Shown here piece after piece: positions 42,266 to 51,394 of a stretch of DNA of 64,000 nucleotides (its first letter is position 1; every line of letters starts with the position of its first letter). The stretch spans positions 1-64,000 of the forward strand of contig JANNZY010000002.1 of assembly GCA_031410915.1 (NCBI GenBank), in the 5' to 3' direction. The DNA is from WLMZ01 sp031410915 (GTDB lineage: Bacteria; Actinomycetota; Acidimicrobiia; Acidimicrobiales; Ilumatobacteraceae). A program made the position numbers and the translations under genes. Below the pieces are notes generated by a model. That model had not been told where the DNA came from and ran no database searches. It worked only from the letters and a program-made list of their open reading frames with translations.

Positions 42266-43309
42266 ATGCGTGTTGGGTTTCTCGGGGCCGGGTTGATCGC
42301 GACGTACCACAGCAAGTCGTTGCGCCGCAGCGGAGCCGAGGCGTCGTTCGACGTCGTGCGCGCCGGCGTCTACGACCCCGACCCAGCGCGCGCCGCCACA
42401 TTCGCTGCGGCGGCGGGTCACACCGTCTGCGCGTCGGAGGACGAAGTGCTCGACGGCTGCGACGCGGTCTACATCTGCACGTGGACGAGCGAGCACCGCC
42501 GCCAGGTCGCGAAGGCGGCCGAGCGCGGGTTGGCCATCTTCTGCGAGAAACCGCTGGCCACCACACTCGACGATGCCGAGGCGATGGCCGATCACGTGCG
42601 ATCTGTTGCCGTGACCAACCAGGTCGGGCTCGTGCTGCGTCGCTCGCCGGCGTACCTGTGGGCGCACCATCTGGTCACTGACCCGTCTGCGGGGCGGGTG
42701 ATGGCCGTCGTGTTCCGCGACGACCAGTTCATCCCGATCCAGGGCCACTACGACAGCACGTGGCGCGGCGACAAGGCGTTGGTCGGCGCGGGCACGCTGC
42801 TGGAGCACAGCATCCACGACGTCGACATGCTGCGTTTCGTGGCCGGCGAGATCGTGCGAGTCAGCGCGAACCAGGCCCACTTCCACGGCCTCGACGGCAT
42901 CGAGGATGCGGTGTCGGCCACGATCGCCTTCGCCGGCGGCGGCACGGGATCGCTGACGACGGTCTGGCACGACAACCTGGCCCGGGCCAGCCTGCGCCGA
43001 GTGGAGGTCTTCTGCGAGCGCCGCTACGTGCACATCGAGGGCGACGACTGGTTCGGTCCGATCCACTGGACCGACGCCGATGATGGAAGCGGTTCGCTCA
43101 CCGGCGACGAGCTGGCGTCGGCGGCAGAGGGCTTGGTCGACGGGACGTTGAACCCCGACGGTGAGTTCGTGCGCGCAGTCGCCCAAGGTCGGCCGGCGTG
43201 GCCCGATTTCGACACGGCCGTGCAGTCGCATCGCATCGTCGAGGCGATGTACGCATCGGCTCGTGAAGGTGGTTCCGCGCAGCACGTTCCGGCCCCGCCG
43301 CCGCGGTGA
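42266..43309 (+). CDS. Gfo/Idh/MocA-family oxidoreductase
   Basis: A 347-residue NAD(P)-dependent dehydrogenase. The Rossmann motif GFLGAGLIATYHSK begins at residue 4, the family signature FCEKPLATT is near 92-100, and the C-terminal half is the substrate-binding alpha/beta domain with GGTLLEHSIHDVDML-like sequence (here GAGTLLEHSIHDVDMLRF, about 176-193) that carries the catalytic His pair. Substrates in the family are sugars, inositols or similar polyols. It is followed by a GNAT gene whose ATG overlaps its stop codon (TGATG), so these two are coupled. Confidence 0.88.
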   Translation: MRVGFLGAGLIATYHSKSLRRSGAEASFDVVRAGVYDPDPARAATFAAAAGHTVCASEDEVLDGCDAVYICTWTSEHRRQVAKAAERGLAIFCEKPLATTLDDAEAMADHVRSVAVTNQVGLVLRRSPAYLWAHHLVTDPSAGRVMAVVFRDDQFIPIQGHYDSTWRGDKALVGAGTLLEHSIHDVDMLRFVAGEIVRVSANQAHFHGLDGIEDAVSATIAFAGGGTGSLTTVWHDNLARASLRRVEVFCERRYVHIEGDDWFGPIHWTDADDGSGSLTGDELASAAEGLVDGTLNPDGEFVRAVAQGRPAWPDFDTAVQSHRIVEAMYASAREGGSAQHVPAPPPR

Positions 43310-43752
43310 TGCGCGTCGTCGAACTGACCAGCGTGCAGACGCACCCGCTGCGCCGACTCGTCCTGCGCGACAACGACCCGGCGCGCACCGTCGTGTTCGA
43401 CGGCGACGACGAGCCGGGCACGTTTCACCTCGGCGTGGTCGACGATGCCGGCGAGATCGTCGCGACGTCGACGTGGTTGCCCCGCCCGACCGATCATGCC
43501 CCAGGCTCGCCTGCGGTGCAGTTGCGTGGCATGGCCACGTCGCCGGCGCTGCAGGGCTCGGGTGTCGGGGGATCGCTCTTCGACGCGGCAGTCGAGTTGT
43601 GCTCGGCGCGGGGCCTTGCCGTGCTGTGGGCGAATGCGCGCGACACAGCGCTCGCGTTCTACGAGCGTCACGGGTGCACCACCGTCGGCGACGGGTTCGT
43701 CGACGCGACGACCGGACTCCCCCACCACGTCGTCATCCGCCGCCTCCGCTGA
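43309..43752 (+). CDS. GNAT-family acetyltransferase
   Basis: A 147-residue single GNAT domain. The acetyl-CoA-binding segment is LRGMATSPALQGSGVGGSLFDAA (about 67-89; pattern Q/R-x2-G-x-G/A present as QGSGVG), and AFYERHGC near 117-124 is the typical terminal motif. The acceptor is unknown. ATG 43309 overlaps the stop of the oxidoreductase gene by one base; GTG 43306 is a possible alternative. The WXG100-like cassette begins 37 bp downstream on the same strand, so read-through transcription is possible. Confidence 0.85.
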   Translation: MRVVELTSVQTHPLRRLVLRDNDPARTVVFDGDDEPGTFHLGVVDDAGEIVATSTWLPRPTDHAPGSPAVQLRGMATSPALQGSGVGGSLFDAAVELCSARGLAVLWANARDTALAFYERHGCTTVGDGFVDATTGLPHHVVIRRLR

Positions 43753-43789
43753 TTTCCGCTCTGCCCGGCGTCAGGGCACACAGCCCCTC

Positions 43790-44047
43790 GTGGTAGCGAA
43801 CGAGACCGAACTGCGCGCCCGAGCCGCCGCGTTGCGGCGGGTCGCGGCGGCCATCGATGGATGCAGCGCGCGGGATCTGTACCGGCGTGCGGGCGAGGAC
43901 ACATGGATCGGTCCGACGCCGGCGCGCGGCCTGGAGGCGCTGCGCAACATCAGCACGTCGCTGCGCAATGCAGCCGACGAGTTGCGTACGACGGCCCGCG
44001 CGATCGATCGACTGGCCGAGCAGGCCGGGTCGGTGAACGCTCGATGA
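43790..44047 (+). CDS. WXG100-like small helical protein
   Basis: An 85-residue, all-helical looking protein with a central W39-I-G41 between two amphipathic helices: an N-terminal one (about 5-34, ELRARAAALRRVAAAIDGCS) and a C-terminal one (about 45-80, ARGLEALRNISTSLRNAADE onward). This is the helix-WxG-helix layout of WXG100/ESX substrates, although slightly shorter than the usual 100 residues and without the C-terminal YxxxD/E signal. Start GTG 43790. The stop codon overlaps the ATG of the next gene by 4 bp (ATGA), so the two proteins are made in equal amounts, as expected for partners. Not covered by any family I can name with certainty. Confidence 0.6.
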   Translation: MVANETELRARAAALRRVAAAIDGCSARDLYRRAGEDTWIGPTPARGLEALRNISTSLRNAADELRTTARAIDRLAEQAGSVNAR

Positions 44048-45879
44048 GTGGCGGCTTCTTGGGCTTCGACCGGGATCGGCTGCAGCAGTTGCGCTGGGCG
44101 TTGGTGCTCGCCTCGAACGAACTCGACGCGATCCGGTGTGGTGACGTCGATGCCCGCCGGCACATGCTGATCGTCGAGTCGGCGCGCAACGTGTTGCGCG
44201 ACCACTGGATCGCCCTGATCGACTCGATACTCGGCTGTCGGGCGTTGACCGGATACGAGTGGGTCGACGATCTCGGCAGGGTGGACGGAGTCGAAAGCCT
44301 CGCGTCGAGCCGGGTCATGATGACGGCCGCCGAGCGCGGCTGGGCGGTCTTCACCGATCCCCAGTCGCCGCTGCCCGAGCCGATGACGGCCGCTCGCGCC
44401 GAGTCCGTCGGTTGGCTCATCAGTCATCTCGACCCTGATGACAATTGGTCGGCCACTGAACTCGTTGCGCTGAACCATGTCCTGGCCGCGATCGTCGCGT
44501 CGCCGTCGTGGACCGCCGCGTTCGTCACGTCGTTGAGTCCCGCGGCGTGGACGATGCTGTGCGACCAACTCGGCGACGAGCGCCGACGGCTCGTGTCGGA
44601 CGCGTACGAGGTCGACGCAACGGTGACGGCGCGGGAAGCCTCGTCGTGGGCTCCGATCGACACGGCGTTCGCACTGCTCGGCTCGTTCGCGTCCGCGGGC
44701 GGCACCGACGTCGACGCCTTCATCGGCGACGCTCATCCGTACGGGGTCGCCCTGGTCGTCAGCCACCTCGGTCTCGATGCGCACGAACTGGCTCGGGTGT
44801 CTCGCGAGATCATCGAGCGCGAGCGGATCGCGCTGTCCGGGGAGGAGGCGACGTTCGCTGGCGAGCGCGCTGCGGACATCGTGATGCGCTCGATGCTCGA
44901 AGTCGACGGGGCACCGGCCGAGTTCGCGGTGCTCGTCGCCGACGATCCGTCGCTGGCACTGTGGACCGCGTCCGGTGCCGCGCTCACGAACGAGTTCGTC
45001 CGCACAGCGGTCGACCCTCGATGGATGTCCGAAGACGGAGCTGCGAGGGCGCTCGCCCCGATCACGTCGTTTCTCGTCGACAACGCCGAGGTCGGCCTGT
45101 ACCCGCGGGACAACCCACAGGTCGCGATGTTGGCCGCCGACGTGATGGCCGCCTGGTTGACGCGATTCCCGGAAACGCGGGCGTGGCCGATCGACTTCCG
45201 CGACGGCGATCAGGCTGAGCTCGTTGCGATCATCCGCGGCATGGACGCCGCATCCGCCCGACTCAGCGAGGCCGTCACCACGACGACGCAGGATCGCCTC
45301 GCCATCGTCGCCAACGGAGCACACGACGCGACGTGGCGATCAGCGCTGGACGACGTCGCTGCGCTGGGGTCGTTCTTCCAGACGATCGAACGCGGCCATG
45401 GCATCGAGTCCGCCCGCGACGCCGAGGCGATGCGGGCGATCACGTGGGGTGCGCTCGACGCCCTGGCCGGCGTCGCCCCGACGGGACCGGTCCTCGGGTG
45501 GGTCACGGGCGTCGCAGTCACCGCGGCGCAGGTCGCGAGCGAGCAGTTCGGATGGTTCGACACAGTCGACGATGTCCGCCGCGACACGCTGATCACGTTC
45601 GACACGGCGACGGCACTCGTCGCTGCAGCCATGGTCGCGACCCGGTTCGCACACCTCGTCGGCGGCGGCAGACTCGACCCGGACACCAAACGGCCGCCGA
45701 TGCCCGATCCCGACGCCGATCACGTCGGCGCGGACTACTCGGCGAGGTTCGAGGCCTGGCTCACCGACAACGTCGCCGACGACGACATCGCCGGCCAACT
45801 GAACGAGATCAAGCAGACGATGCTCAGCGACCACGACGCCGAGGAGACGGCGGGCTTGATCGCGCTCGACATCAGTTGA
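44044..45879 (+). CDS. Large uncharacterised helical protein, partner of WXG100-like protein
   Basis: A 611-residue protein I do not recognise. It has no signal peptide; composition and periodicity suggest mostly alpha helices. The N-terminus (GGFLGFDRDRLQQLRWALVL, helix to about residue 45, then RRHMLIVESARNVLRDHWIAL) looks like a WXG100/LXG-type targeting region. Repeating helical units fill the middle (LSPAAWTMLCDQLGDERR, SSWAPIDTAFALLGSFASAG). Two moderately hydrophobic helices occur near 480-497 and 525-545. The tail is acidic and ends in a short amphipathic helix. No catalytic motif is visible. Coupled to the small WxG protein by an ATGA overlap; no ESX ATPase or toxin-immunity motifs are seen within the window. 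Confidence 0.7.
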   Translation: MSGGFLGFDRDRLQQLRWALVLASNELDAIRCGDVDARRHMLIVESARNVLRDHWIALIDSILGCRALTGYEWVDDLGRVDGVESLASSRVMMTAAERGWAVFTDPQSPLPEPMTAARAESVGWLISHLDPDDNWSATELVALNHVLAAIVASPSWTAAFVTSLSPAAWTMLCDQLGDERRRLVSDAYEVDATVTAREASSWAPIDTAFALLGSFASAGGTDVDAFIGDAHPYGVALVVSHLGLDAHELARVSREIIERERIALSGEEATFAGERAADIVMRSMLEVDGAPAEFAVLVADDPSLALWTASGAALTNEFVRTAVDPRWMSEDGAARALAPITSFLVDNAEVGLYPRDNPQVAMLAADVMAAWLTRFPETRAWPIDFRDGDQAELVAIIRGMDAASARLSEAVTTTTQDRLAIVANGAHDATWRSALDDVAALGSFFQTIERGHGIESARDAEAMRAITWGALDALAGVAPTGPVLGWVTGVAVTAAQVASEQFGWFDTVDDVRRDTLITFDTATALVAAAMVATRFAHLVGGGRLDPDTKRPPMPDPDADHVGADYSARFEAWLTDNVADDDIAGQLNEIKQTMLSDHDAEETAGLIALDIS

Positions 45880-45899
45880 CGATGTCCAGCCCGCGTCGG

Positions 45900-46553
45900 T
45901 CAGTTCATCACGCCGGCGGCTGCAACACCATCGATGTCACGTCGACCCATCAACCATGCCAGGCGCTGGTTCGGCCGCAGCCGGAGCGCCTCGCGGGGAA
46001 GGTCGGTCAGGCCCATCGGCTGGCGGCTCTTCCAGATCCCGGCCAGGCGGGAGAGCTCCGCGCGCACGAAGGCGTCGGGCCAGTCGTCGGCCGTGTAGCC
46101 CAGTCCGAGATCGACGTGATGCACCTCGACCTCGGCCAGTCGACGCAACGGCAGAGTCGCGATCGGCATCTCGCCACGCACGCTGAGGCCGGTGCCGGCC
46201 CATCCGACGTCGGACAGTTCGTCCCATGCTTGCTCGAGGTGGAAAGCGCTCATCCGCACGTCCTCGACGAGCGCGATCGCCCGACGGTCCGCGCCGGCCT
46301 CGATGTCCGCGGCCCGGCTGACGACGCCGCCGACGTACTGCTCGGCGACCTCGCCGTGCTCCGCAGCGCGCGTCATGCGCGCCAACCCGTCGGCGTTGCG
46401 GGCGATGTGGGTGAGGACATGTCCCACAGTCCAGCCAGGCAACAACGACGGTTGCCACGCTTCGACGTCGGTCAACCCGTCGAGATCGGTGAGCAGTCGG
46501 GCGTGCGCTGCTGTCGCTGCGGTGATGTCACGCATGGCCTCGGGTGATTTCAC
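45900..46553 (-). CDS. Maleylpyruvate isomerase family protein (mycothiol-dependent type)
   Basis: A 217-residue protein, the fourth of the DinB-like superfamily in the window and the closest to the true mycothiol-dependent maleylpyruvate isomerase group: LTDVEAWQPSLLPGWTVGHVLTHIARNADGL (about 26-56; PGWT...H motif), a middle segment RMSAFHLEQAWDELSDVGW, and EVEVHHVDLGLGYTADDWP (about 143-161) with the conserved HHVDLG metal motif. GTG 46553 is the start: TACCCT ends 8 nt upstream; an internal ATG at 46535 is possible. Divergent from gnd with 43 bp between start codons. Substrate unknown. Confidence 0.82.
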   Translation of the reverse strand: MKSPEAMRDITAATAAHARLLTDLDGLTDVEAWQPSLLPGWTVGHVLTHIARNADGLARMTRAAEHGEVAEQYVGGVVSRAADIEAGADRRAIALVEDVRMSAFHLEQAWDELSDVGWAGTGLSVRGEMPIATLPLRRLAEVEVHHVDLGLGYTADDWPDAFVRAELSRLAGIWKSRQPMGLTDLPREALRLRPNQRLAWLMGRRDIDGVAAAGVMN

Positions 46554-46561
46554 ATCACGTC

Positions 46562-46567
46562 AGGGTA
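46562..46567 (-). promoter_or_regulatory. -10 hexamer of maleylpyruvate isomerase family gene
   Basis: TACCCT on the minus strand, 8 nt before GTG 46553. Confidence 0.5.
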
Positions 46568-46596
46568 GTGGTCGGAAAACGTGGCAACCTGGCAGG

Positions 46597-47670
46597 ATGC
46601 AACTCGCGATGATCGGCCTCGGCCGGATGGGTGCCAACATGTGTCGCCGCCTGCAGCGGTTCGGCCACGACTGTGTGGTGTTCGACGTCGACGCCGGAGC
46701 GGTGACGGCGCTGGAATCAGAAGGCTTCACGGGCGTCACGTCGCTGGCCGACCTGGCCGACGCACTGCCCGCCCCGCGGCACATCTGGATCATGGTGCCT
46801 GCTGCGTTCGTGCGCAGCACCGTGGAGAAGTTGGTGCCGATGCTGGACGTCGGCGACACCATCATCGACGGTGGCAACAGCTGGTACCACGACGACGTCG
46901 ATCGAGCGGTGCCGCTGGCCGCGCAGGGCATCCACTACCTCGACGTCGGCACGAGTGGCGGCGTGTTCGGTCTCGAACGGGGCTACTGCCTGATGATCGG
47001 CGGACCGGACGAGGCCGTCGCGCAGATGGCTCCGATCTTCGAGTCGCTTGCGCCCGGTGTCGACGCAGCACCGCGCACGATCGGTCGCAACGGGCCGGTG
47101 TCGACAGCCGAGCAGGGCTGGCTGCACTGCGGCAAGAACGGTGCCGGACACTTCGTCAAGATGGTGCACAACGGCATCGAGTACGGATTGATGGCGTCGT
47201 ACGCCGAGGGCATGAACATCCTCGCCAACGCGAACATCGGGTCGGAGACGCACGCCAAAGACGCCGAGACCGCGCCGCTGACGCATCCGCAGTACTACCA
47301 GTACGACATCGATCTCGCCGCTGTCAGCGAGGTGTGGCGGCGCGGCAGCGTCGTCGCCAGCTGGCTGTTGGACCTGACCGCGATCGCGATGAACGCCGAT
47401 CCCGAGCTGTCCGCGTTCGGCGGCCAGGTCAGCGACAGCGGCGAGGGCCGCTGGACGATCCATGCCGCGATCGACGAGGGCGTGCCCGTGCCCGTACTGT
47501 CCGCTGCGCTGTACGAACGGTTCAGCTCGCGGGGACACGCACAGTTGGCCGACAAGGTGCTGTCGGCGATGCGCTCCCAGTTCGGGGGCCATGCCGAGAA
47601 GCCGGTCGGCGAACTCGCCGATGGTCGGGTCAAGGTCGTCACTCCTGAGGCCAAGGAGGTTCGTTCCTGA
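46597..47670 (+). CDS. gnd: 6-phosphogluconate dehydrogenase, short decarboxylating (GntZ/YqeC type)
   Basis: Oxidises 6-phosphogluconate to ribulose 5-phosphate and CO2. The 357-residue length marks it as the short, usually NAD-linked branch rather than the 470-residue NADP enzyme. Cofactor motif GLGRMGANM at 7-15, and the substrate/catalytic region GWLHCGKNGAGHFVKMVHNG (about 176-195) contains the catalytic Lys and the NGIEYG segment. Start ATG 46597 is preceded by no clear Shine-Dalgarno. Its stop codon overlaps the zwf ATG (TGATG), so both oxidative pentose-phosphate enzymes are produced together. Confidence 0.93.
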   Translation: MQLAMIGLGRMGANMCRRLQRFGHDCVVFDVDAGAVTALESEGFTGVTSLADLADALPAPRHIWIMVPAAFVRSTVEKLVPMLDVGDTIIDGGNSWYHDDVDRAVPLAAQGIHYLDVGTSGGVFGLERGYCLMIGGPDEAVAQMAPIFESLAPGVDAAPRTIGRNGPVSTAEQGWLHCGKNGAGHFVKMVHNGIEYGLMASYAEGMNILANANIGSETHAKDAETAPLTHPQYYQYDIDLAAVSEVWRRGSVVASWLLDLTAIAMNADPELSAFGGQVSDSGEGRWTIHAAIDEGVPVPVLSAALYERFSSRGHAQLADKVLSAMRSQFGGHAEKPVGELADGRVKVVTPEAKEVRS

Positions 47671-49064
47671 TGGACGAGCTGCACACCGCAGGAGACGCGC
47701 TGGTGCTCTTCGGGGCGACGGGCGATCTGGCCAAGAAGAAGCTCTACTTCGCGCTGTACGAGATGGAGCGGAGCAAGCGGTTGAACGTGCCGGTCATCGG
47801 AGTCGCCCGCAGTGATTGGACCGACCAAGCATTTCGGGATCACGCCGAGGAGGCGATCCTGCTCGCCAACCCGAAGGCCGATCCGGAGATCATCGAGTCG
47901 CTGAAGAAGCGGCTCGATCTCGTGCAGGGCGACTACTCGAATCCGAAGACGTGGCAGACGCTGGCGAAGAAGCTCGAGCGGCACAAGTCGTCGTGCGCCG
48001 TGTTCTACATGGCGATCCCGCCGAACATGTTCCCGACGGTCGCCGAGTCGCTGGCATCGGCTGGGCTCAACGACCGCGGCCGCATCGTGGTCGAGAAGCC
48101 GTTCGGCCGCGACCTGCAGTCGGCGAAGGACCTGAACGTCTTGTTGCACAAGTACTTCCCGGAGGACCGCATCTTCCGCATCGATCACTACTTGGGCAAA
48201 GAGAGCGTCGAGGACCTGTTGGTCTTCCGCTTCTCGAACACGCTCCTCGAGCCGATCTGGAACCGCAACTACGTGCGCAGCGTGCAGATCACGATGTCGG
48301 AAAGGATCGGCATCGAGGGCCGCGGGAGCTTCTACGACGGGGTCGGCGCGATCCGTGACGTCGTGCAGAACCACTTGCTGCAGGTGCTCGCGCTGTGCGC
48401 GATGGAACCGCCCGTCGGTCCGGAGAGCAGCTTCCTGCAGGACGAGAAGGCCAAGGTGCTCGCCGCGATGCGGCCGATCGATCCGGCCTGCTTGGTGCGT
48501 GGTCAGTACGTCGGCTACCGCGACGAGGCCGGGGCGGACAAGAGCTCGTCGATCGAGACGTTCGCGGCCGGCAAGTTGGAGATCGACTCGTGGCGTTGGG
48601 CCGGAGTGCCGTGGTACTTCCGGGCCGGCAAGGCGCTGTCTGAGTCGGCCACCGAGGTCATCGTCGAGTTCCGCGAACCCCCGGCATTGCTGTTCGACGA
48701 GGCCGGTGGCCCGCCGCCTGGTCGCAACCTGATCCGCTTCCGGCTCGGCAAGAACGACGGCGTCACGTTCACGTTGCAGGCCAAGACGCCGGGACCGCAT
48801 CTCGACAGCGAGCCGATCGATGTCAAGGTCGACTTCGCCGCCGCGCTGGGCGAGCGCCAGGAGGCCTACGAGCGGTTGCTCGAGGACGCGCTCGCCGGTC
48901 TGCCGCGCCGGTTCGCCCGCCAAGACATCGTCGAGTTGACCTGGCGCGTCGTCCAACCGGCGCTGGACACGCCCGGCCCTGTGCATCCCTACTTCACCGG
49001 TTCGTGGGGTCCCGCCGAAGCGGACAAGATCCTCGGCGGCGACCAATGGCTCGCCGTCACCTGA
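47670..49064 (+). CDS. zwf: Glucose-6-phosphate 1-dehydrogenase
   Basis: First enzyme of the oxidative pentose phosphate pathway. The 464-residue protein has the cofactor-binding motif FGATGDLAKKKL (14-25), EKPFGRDL near 142-149 and the active-site peptide RIDHYLGKE at 170-178 with the catalytic His. ATG 47670 shares one base with the gnd stop codon. Placement of zwf directly after the short-type gnd, instead of with opcA/tal, is a lineage feature. The predicted pathway supplies NADPH and ribulose 5-phosphate. Convergent with the molybdenum hydroxylase gene. Confidence 0.95.
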   Translation: MDELHTAGDALVLFGATGDLAKKKLYFALYEMERSKRLNVPVIGVARSDWTDQAFRDHAEEAILLANPKADPEIIESLKKRLDLVQGDYSNPKTWQTLAKKLERHKSSCAVFYMAIPPNMFPTVAESLASAGLNDRGRIVVEKPFGRDLQSAKDLNVLLHKYFPEDRIFRIDHYLGKESVEDLLVFRFSNTLLEPIWNRNYVRSVQITMSERIGIEGRGSFYDGVGAIRDVVQNHLLQVLALCAMEPPVGPESSFLQDEKAKVLAAMRPIDPACLVRGQYVGYRDEAGADKSSSIETFAAGKLEIDSWRWAGVPWYFRAGKALSESATEVIVEFREPPALLFDEAGGPPPGRNLIRFRLGKNDGVTFTLQAKTPGPHLDSEPIDVKVDFAAALGERQEAYERLLEDALAGLPRRFARQDIVELTWRVVQPALDTPGPVHPYFTGSWGPAEADKILGGDQWLAVT

Positions 49065-49099
49065 TCGGTCGTTGGTAACGCACCGTCGACGTCGCGCCG

Positions 49100-51367
49100 C
49101 TACGCCTGAGCGGCGCGGATGGCGGTCCAGACTCGGTGCGGGGTGCAGGGCATGTCGATGTGCTTGATGCCGAGATGACTCACGGCATCGATGACCGCGC
49201 TCTGCACCGCTGGTGTGGCACCGATCGTGCCGCTCTCACCGATTCCCTTGGCACCGAGATCGTTGAGGGGTGAGGGCGTCTCGGCGTGCACGGTCTGAAA
49301 GCTGGGCAGCTCGGCTGACGAGATGATGGCGTAGTCGGCGAAGTTGGACGTCAGCGGGTTGCCGTCCTCGTCGTACACGACCTCTTCGAACAGCGCCTGG
49401 CCGACGCCCTGGGCGAGGCCTCCGTGGACCTGTCCCTCGGCCAGCAACGGGTTGATGATCGTGCCGGCATCATCGACCGCGACCAACTGTGTCAGCGTGG
49501 CCTTGCCGGTCTCGATGTCGAGCTCGATCACGGCCAGGTGCGCACCGGACGGGAACGTGCCGCCGGCCTGCACGAAGTCGCCCTCGCCCGCCAACGGCGT
49601 GCCGGCACTGGCCGCCTCGAGCGCGATGTCGAGCCACGTCTTCGCGATCGCCGGCGCGCCAGCGACGTGGAAGCGACCGTCCTCCAACACGACGTCGGCG
49701 ACGTCGGCCTCGAGCAACCGGGCGGCGATGTCGCGAGCCTGCTCGGCCACCGTCGACGCGGCCCGGGCGATGTTGGTGCCACCGAGCTGCACCGACCGCG
49801 AACCACCGGTGATCGAGCCCCGAGCAACGAGGTCGGTGTCACCATGGATGACGGTGATCCGATCCATCGCGATGCCGAGGCGGTCGGCGACGAGCATCGC
49901 CCACGTCGTGCGGTGACCCTGCCCGTACGGCGATGTGCCGGTGACGACCCGCACGTCGACGCCCGAGCCGTCGCCGGACGGCGACACCTCGACCTGGCCC
50001 AGCTCGCCACCACCCGACATCGCCGTGATCTCGACGTACACCGACACGCCGATCCCCAACTGCACCGTGTCGCCACGATCGCGGCGAGCCTGCTGCTCGG
50101 CCCGCAACGCGGCGTAGTCGACTGCGGCGAGCAACTTGTCGAGCCCGCCCTCGTAGTCGCCACTGTCGTATGTGGTCCCCGTCTTCGTCGTGAACGGAAA
50201 CCGATCAGCAGCAACCAGGTTGCGGCGGCGGACCTCGACCGGGTCCATGCCGATCTCCAGCGCGAACAGATCCATGGCCCGTTCGATCGCCGCAGCGGCC
50301 TCTGGCCGCCCAGCACCGCGGTACGCCAGCGTCGGCACCGTGTTCGTCAACACCGCGCGCGAGTCGATGTCGGCCGCGGCGATGTCGTACGTGCCGGTCA
50401 GCATGACTCGCGTCATGAACGGCAGGAACGAACCCATCCGCGGGAAGGCGCCGGCTTCTTGCACCACCGTCAGCTGATACGCGGTCACCCGCCCATCGCG
50501 CGTGCCACCGATCTTCAGCTGCTGCCGCTGGCCGCGGCCGTGACCGAGCCCGTTCATGCTCTCGCTGCGCGTCTCGGTGTACCGAACCGGACGGCCCACG
50601 GCGCGAGCGAGCCAGGGCACGAGCTGGTCCTCGGGATACGTGAATGCCTTGGCCCCGAACCCGCCGCCGACGTCGGGCGTGATCACGTGCACCTGCGACG
50701 CGTCGAGCCCGTACCACTCGCACAACTTCTCCTGGACGGGGTGTGCGCCCTGGCCGGCCTGCCAGTGGGTCAGTCGGCCATCGGCCTCCCAACGGCTGGC
50801 AGCGACGCGACCCTCCATCGGTGACGGAGCGATGCGCTGGTTGACGATCTCGGCCTCGACGACCACCTCACACTCGCTGAAGTCGACCGGCGCGCCGGGC
50901 AGCGCGACACAGACGTTCGACCCGAAGTCGGGGAACAGCAAGACCTCGCCGTCCAGACCTTCCTGCACCGTCACCGCCGCCGGCAGCGGGTCGTAGTCCA
51001 CGATGACCATCTGCGCAGCATCAGTGGCTTGCGCGCGGGTCTCGGCGACAACGGCGACGATCGGCTCGCCGACGTAGCGCACGACATCGGACGCCAGTGC
51101 CGAGCGGGGAAAGTTGGGCGGCAGGAACGGGATGTCGAGTGGGAACGGACCGAGCTCGATGTCGGCCGCGGCGAACACGCCGAGCACCCCGGGCATGCCG
51201 GCGGCGTCGGACGAATGGATGCCGTCGATGCGGGCGTGAGCCATCTGCGACCGCACGTACACGACGTGCGTCGCGCCCTCGATGTCGAGGTTGTCGATGA
51301 ACGTGCCGCCGCCGGTGAGCAGTGCCGGATCCTCTGTGCGCACGACGCGCTGGCCAATCATCCCCAT
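49100..51367 (-). CDS. Molybdenum hydroxylase large subunit (xanthine dehydrogenase/CoxL-like)
   Basis: A 755-residue Moco-binding subunit of the xanthine oxidase family. The N-terminal domain (about 1-115) starts IGQRVVRTEDPALLTGGGTFIDN; the Moco domains contain PDVGGGFGAKAF (about 225-236), AYRGAGRPEAAAAIER near 347-362 and the active Glu in KGIGESGTIG near 707-716. The loop AYRGAGR, not AYRCSFR, excludes form I CO dehydrogenase and fits aldehyde or form-II-type enzymes. ATG 51367 follows a perfect AAAGGAG ribosome-binding site. The medium (FAD) and small (2Fe-2S) subunit genes are absent on both sides, so it is an orphan here; they may lie elsewhere. Confidence 0.9.
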   Translation of the reverse strand: MGMIGQRVVRTEDPALLTGGGTFIDNLDIEGATHVVYVRSQMAHARIDGIHSSDAAGMPGVLGVFAAADIELGPFPLDIPFLPPNFPRSALASDVVRYVGEPIVAVVAETRAQATDAAQMVIVDYDPLPAAVTVQEGLDGEVLLFPDFGSNVCVALPGAPVDFSECEVVVEAEIVNQRIAPSPMEGRVAASRWEADGRLTHWQAGQGAHPVQEKLCEWYGLDASQVHVITPDVGGGFGAKAFTYPEDQLVPWLARAVGRPVRYTETRSESMNGLGHGRGQRQQLKIGGTRDGRVTAYQLTVVQEAGAFPRMGSFLPFMTRVMLTGTYDIAAADIDSRAVLTNTVPTLAYRGAGRPEAAAAIERAMDLFALEIGMDPVEVRRRNLVAADRFPFTTKTGTTYDSGDYEGGLDKLLAAVDYAALRAEQQARRDRGDTVQLGIGVSVYVEITAMSGGGELGQVEVSPSGDGSGVDVRVVTGTSPYGQGHRTTWAMLVADRLGIAMDRITVIHGDTDLVARGSITGGSRSVQLGGTNIARAASTVAEQARDIAARLLEADVADVVLEDGRFHVAGAPAIAKTWLDIALEAASAGTPLAGEGDFVQAGGTFPSGAHLAVIELDIETGKATLTQLVAVDDAGTIINPLLAEGQVHGGLAQGVGQALFEEVVYDEDGNPLTSNFADYAIISSAELPSFQTVHAETPSPLNDLGAKGIGESGTIGATPAVQSAVIDAVSHLGIKHIDMPCTPHRVWTAIRAAQA

Positions 51368-51382
51368 GTCGGCTCCTTTCGT

Positions 51383-51388
51383 TAGATT
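51383..51388 (+). promoter_or_regulatory. -10 hexamer of FrhB-like gene
   Basis: TAGATT ends 6 nt before ATG 51395, in the 27-bp gap that also holds the ribosome-binding site of the divergent hydroxylase gene. Confidence 0.5.
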
Positions 51389-51394
51389 CAGGCC

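Noticed and set aside
49424..50824. A 466-codon plus-strand frame opposite the hydroxylase gene
   Set aside because: Arg/Asp/His-rich shadow translation with no domain.
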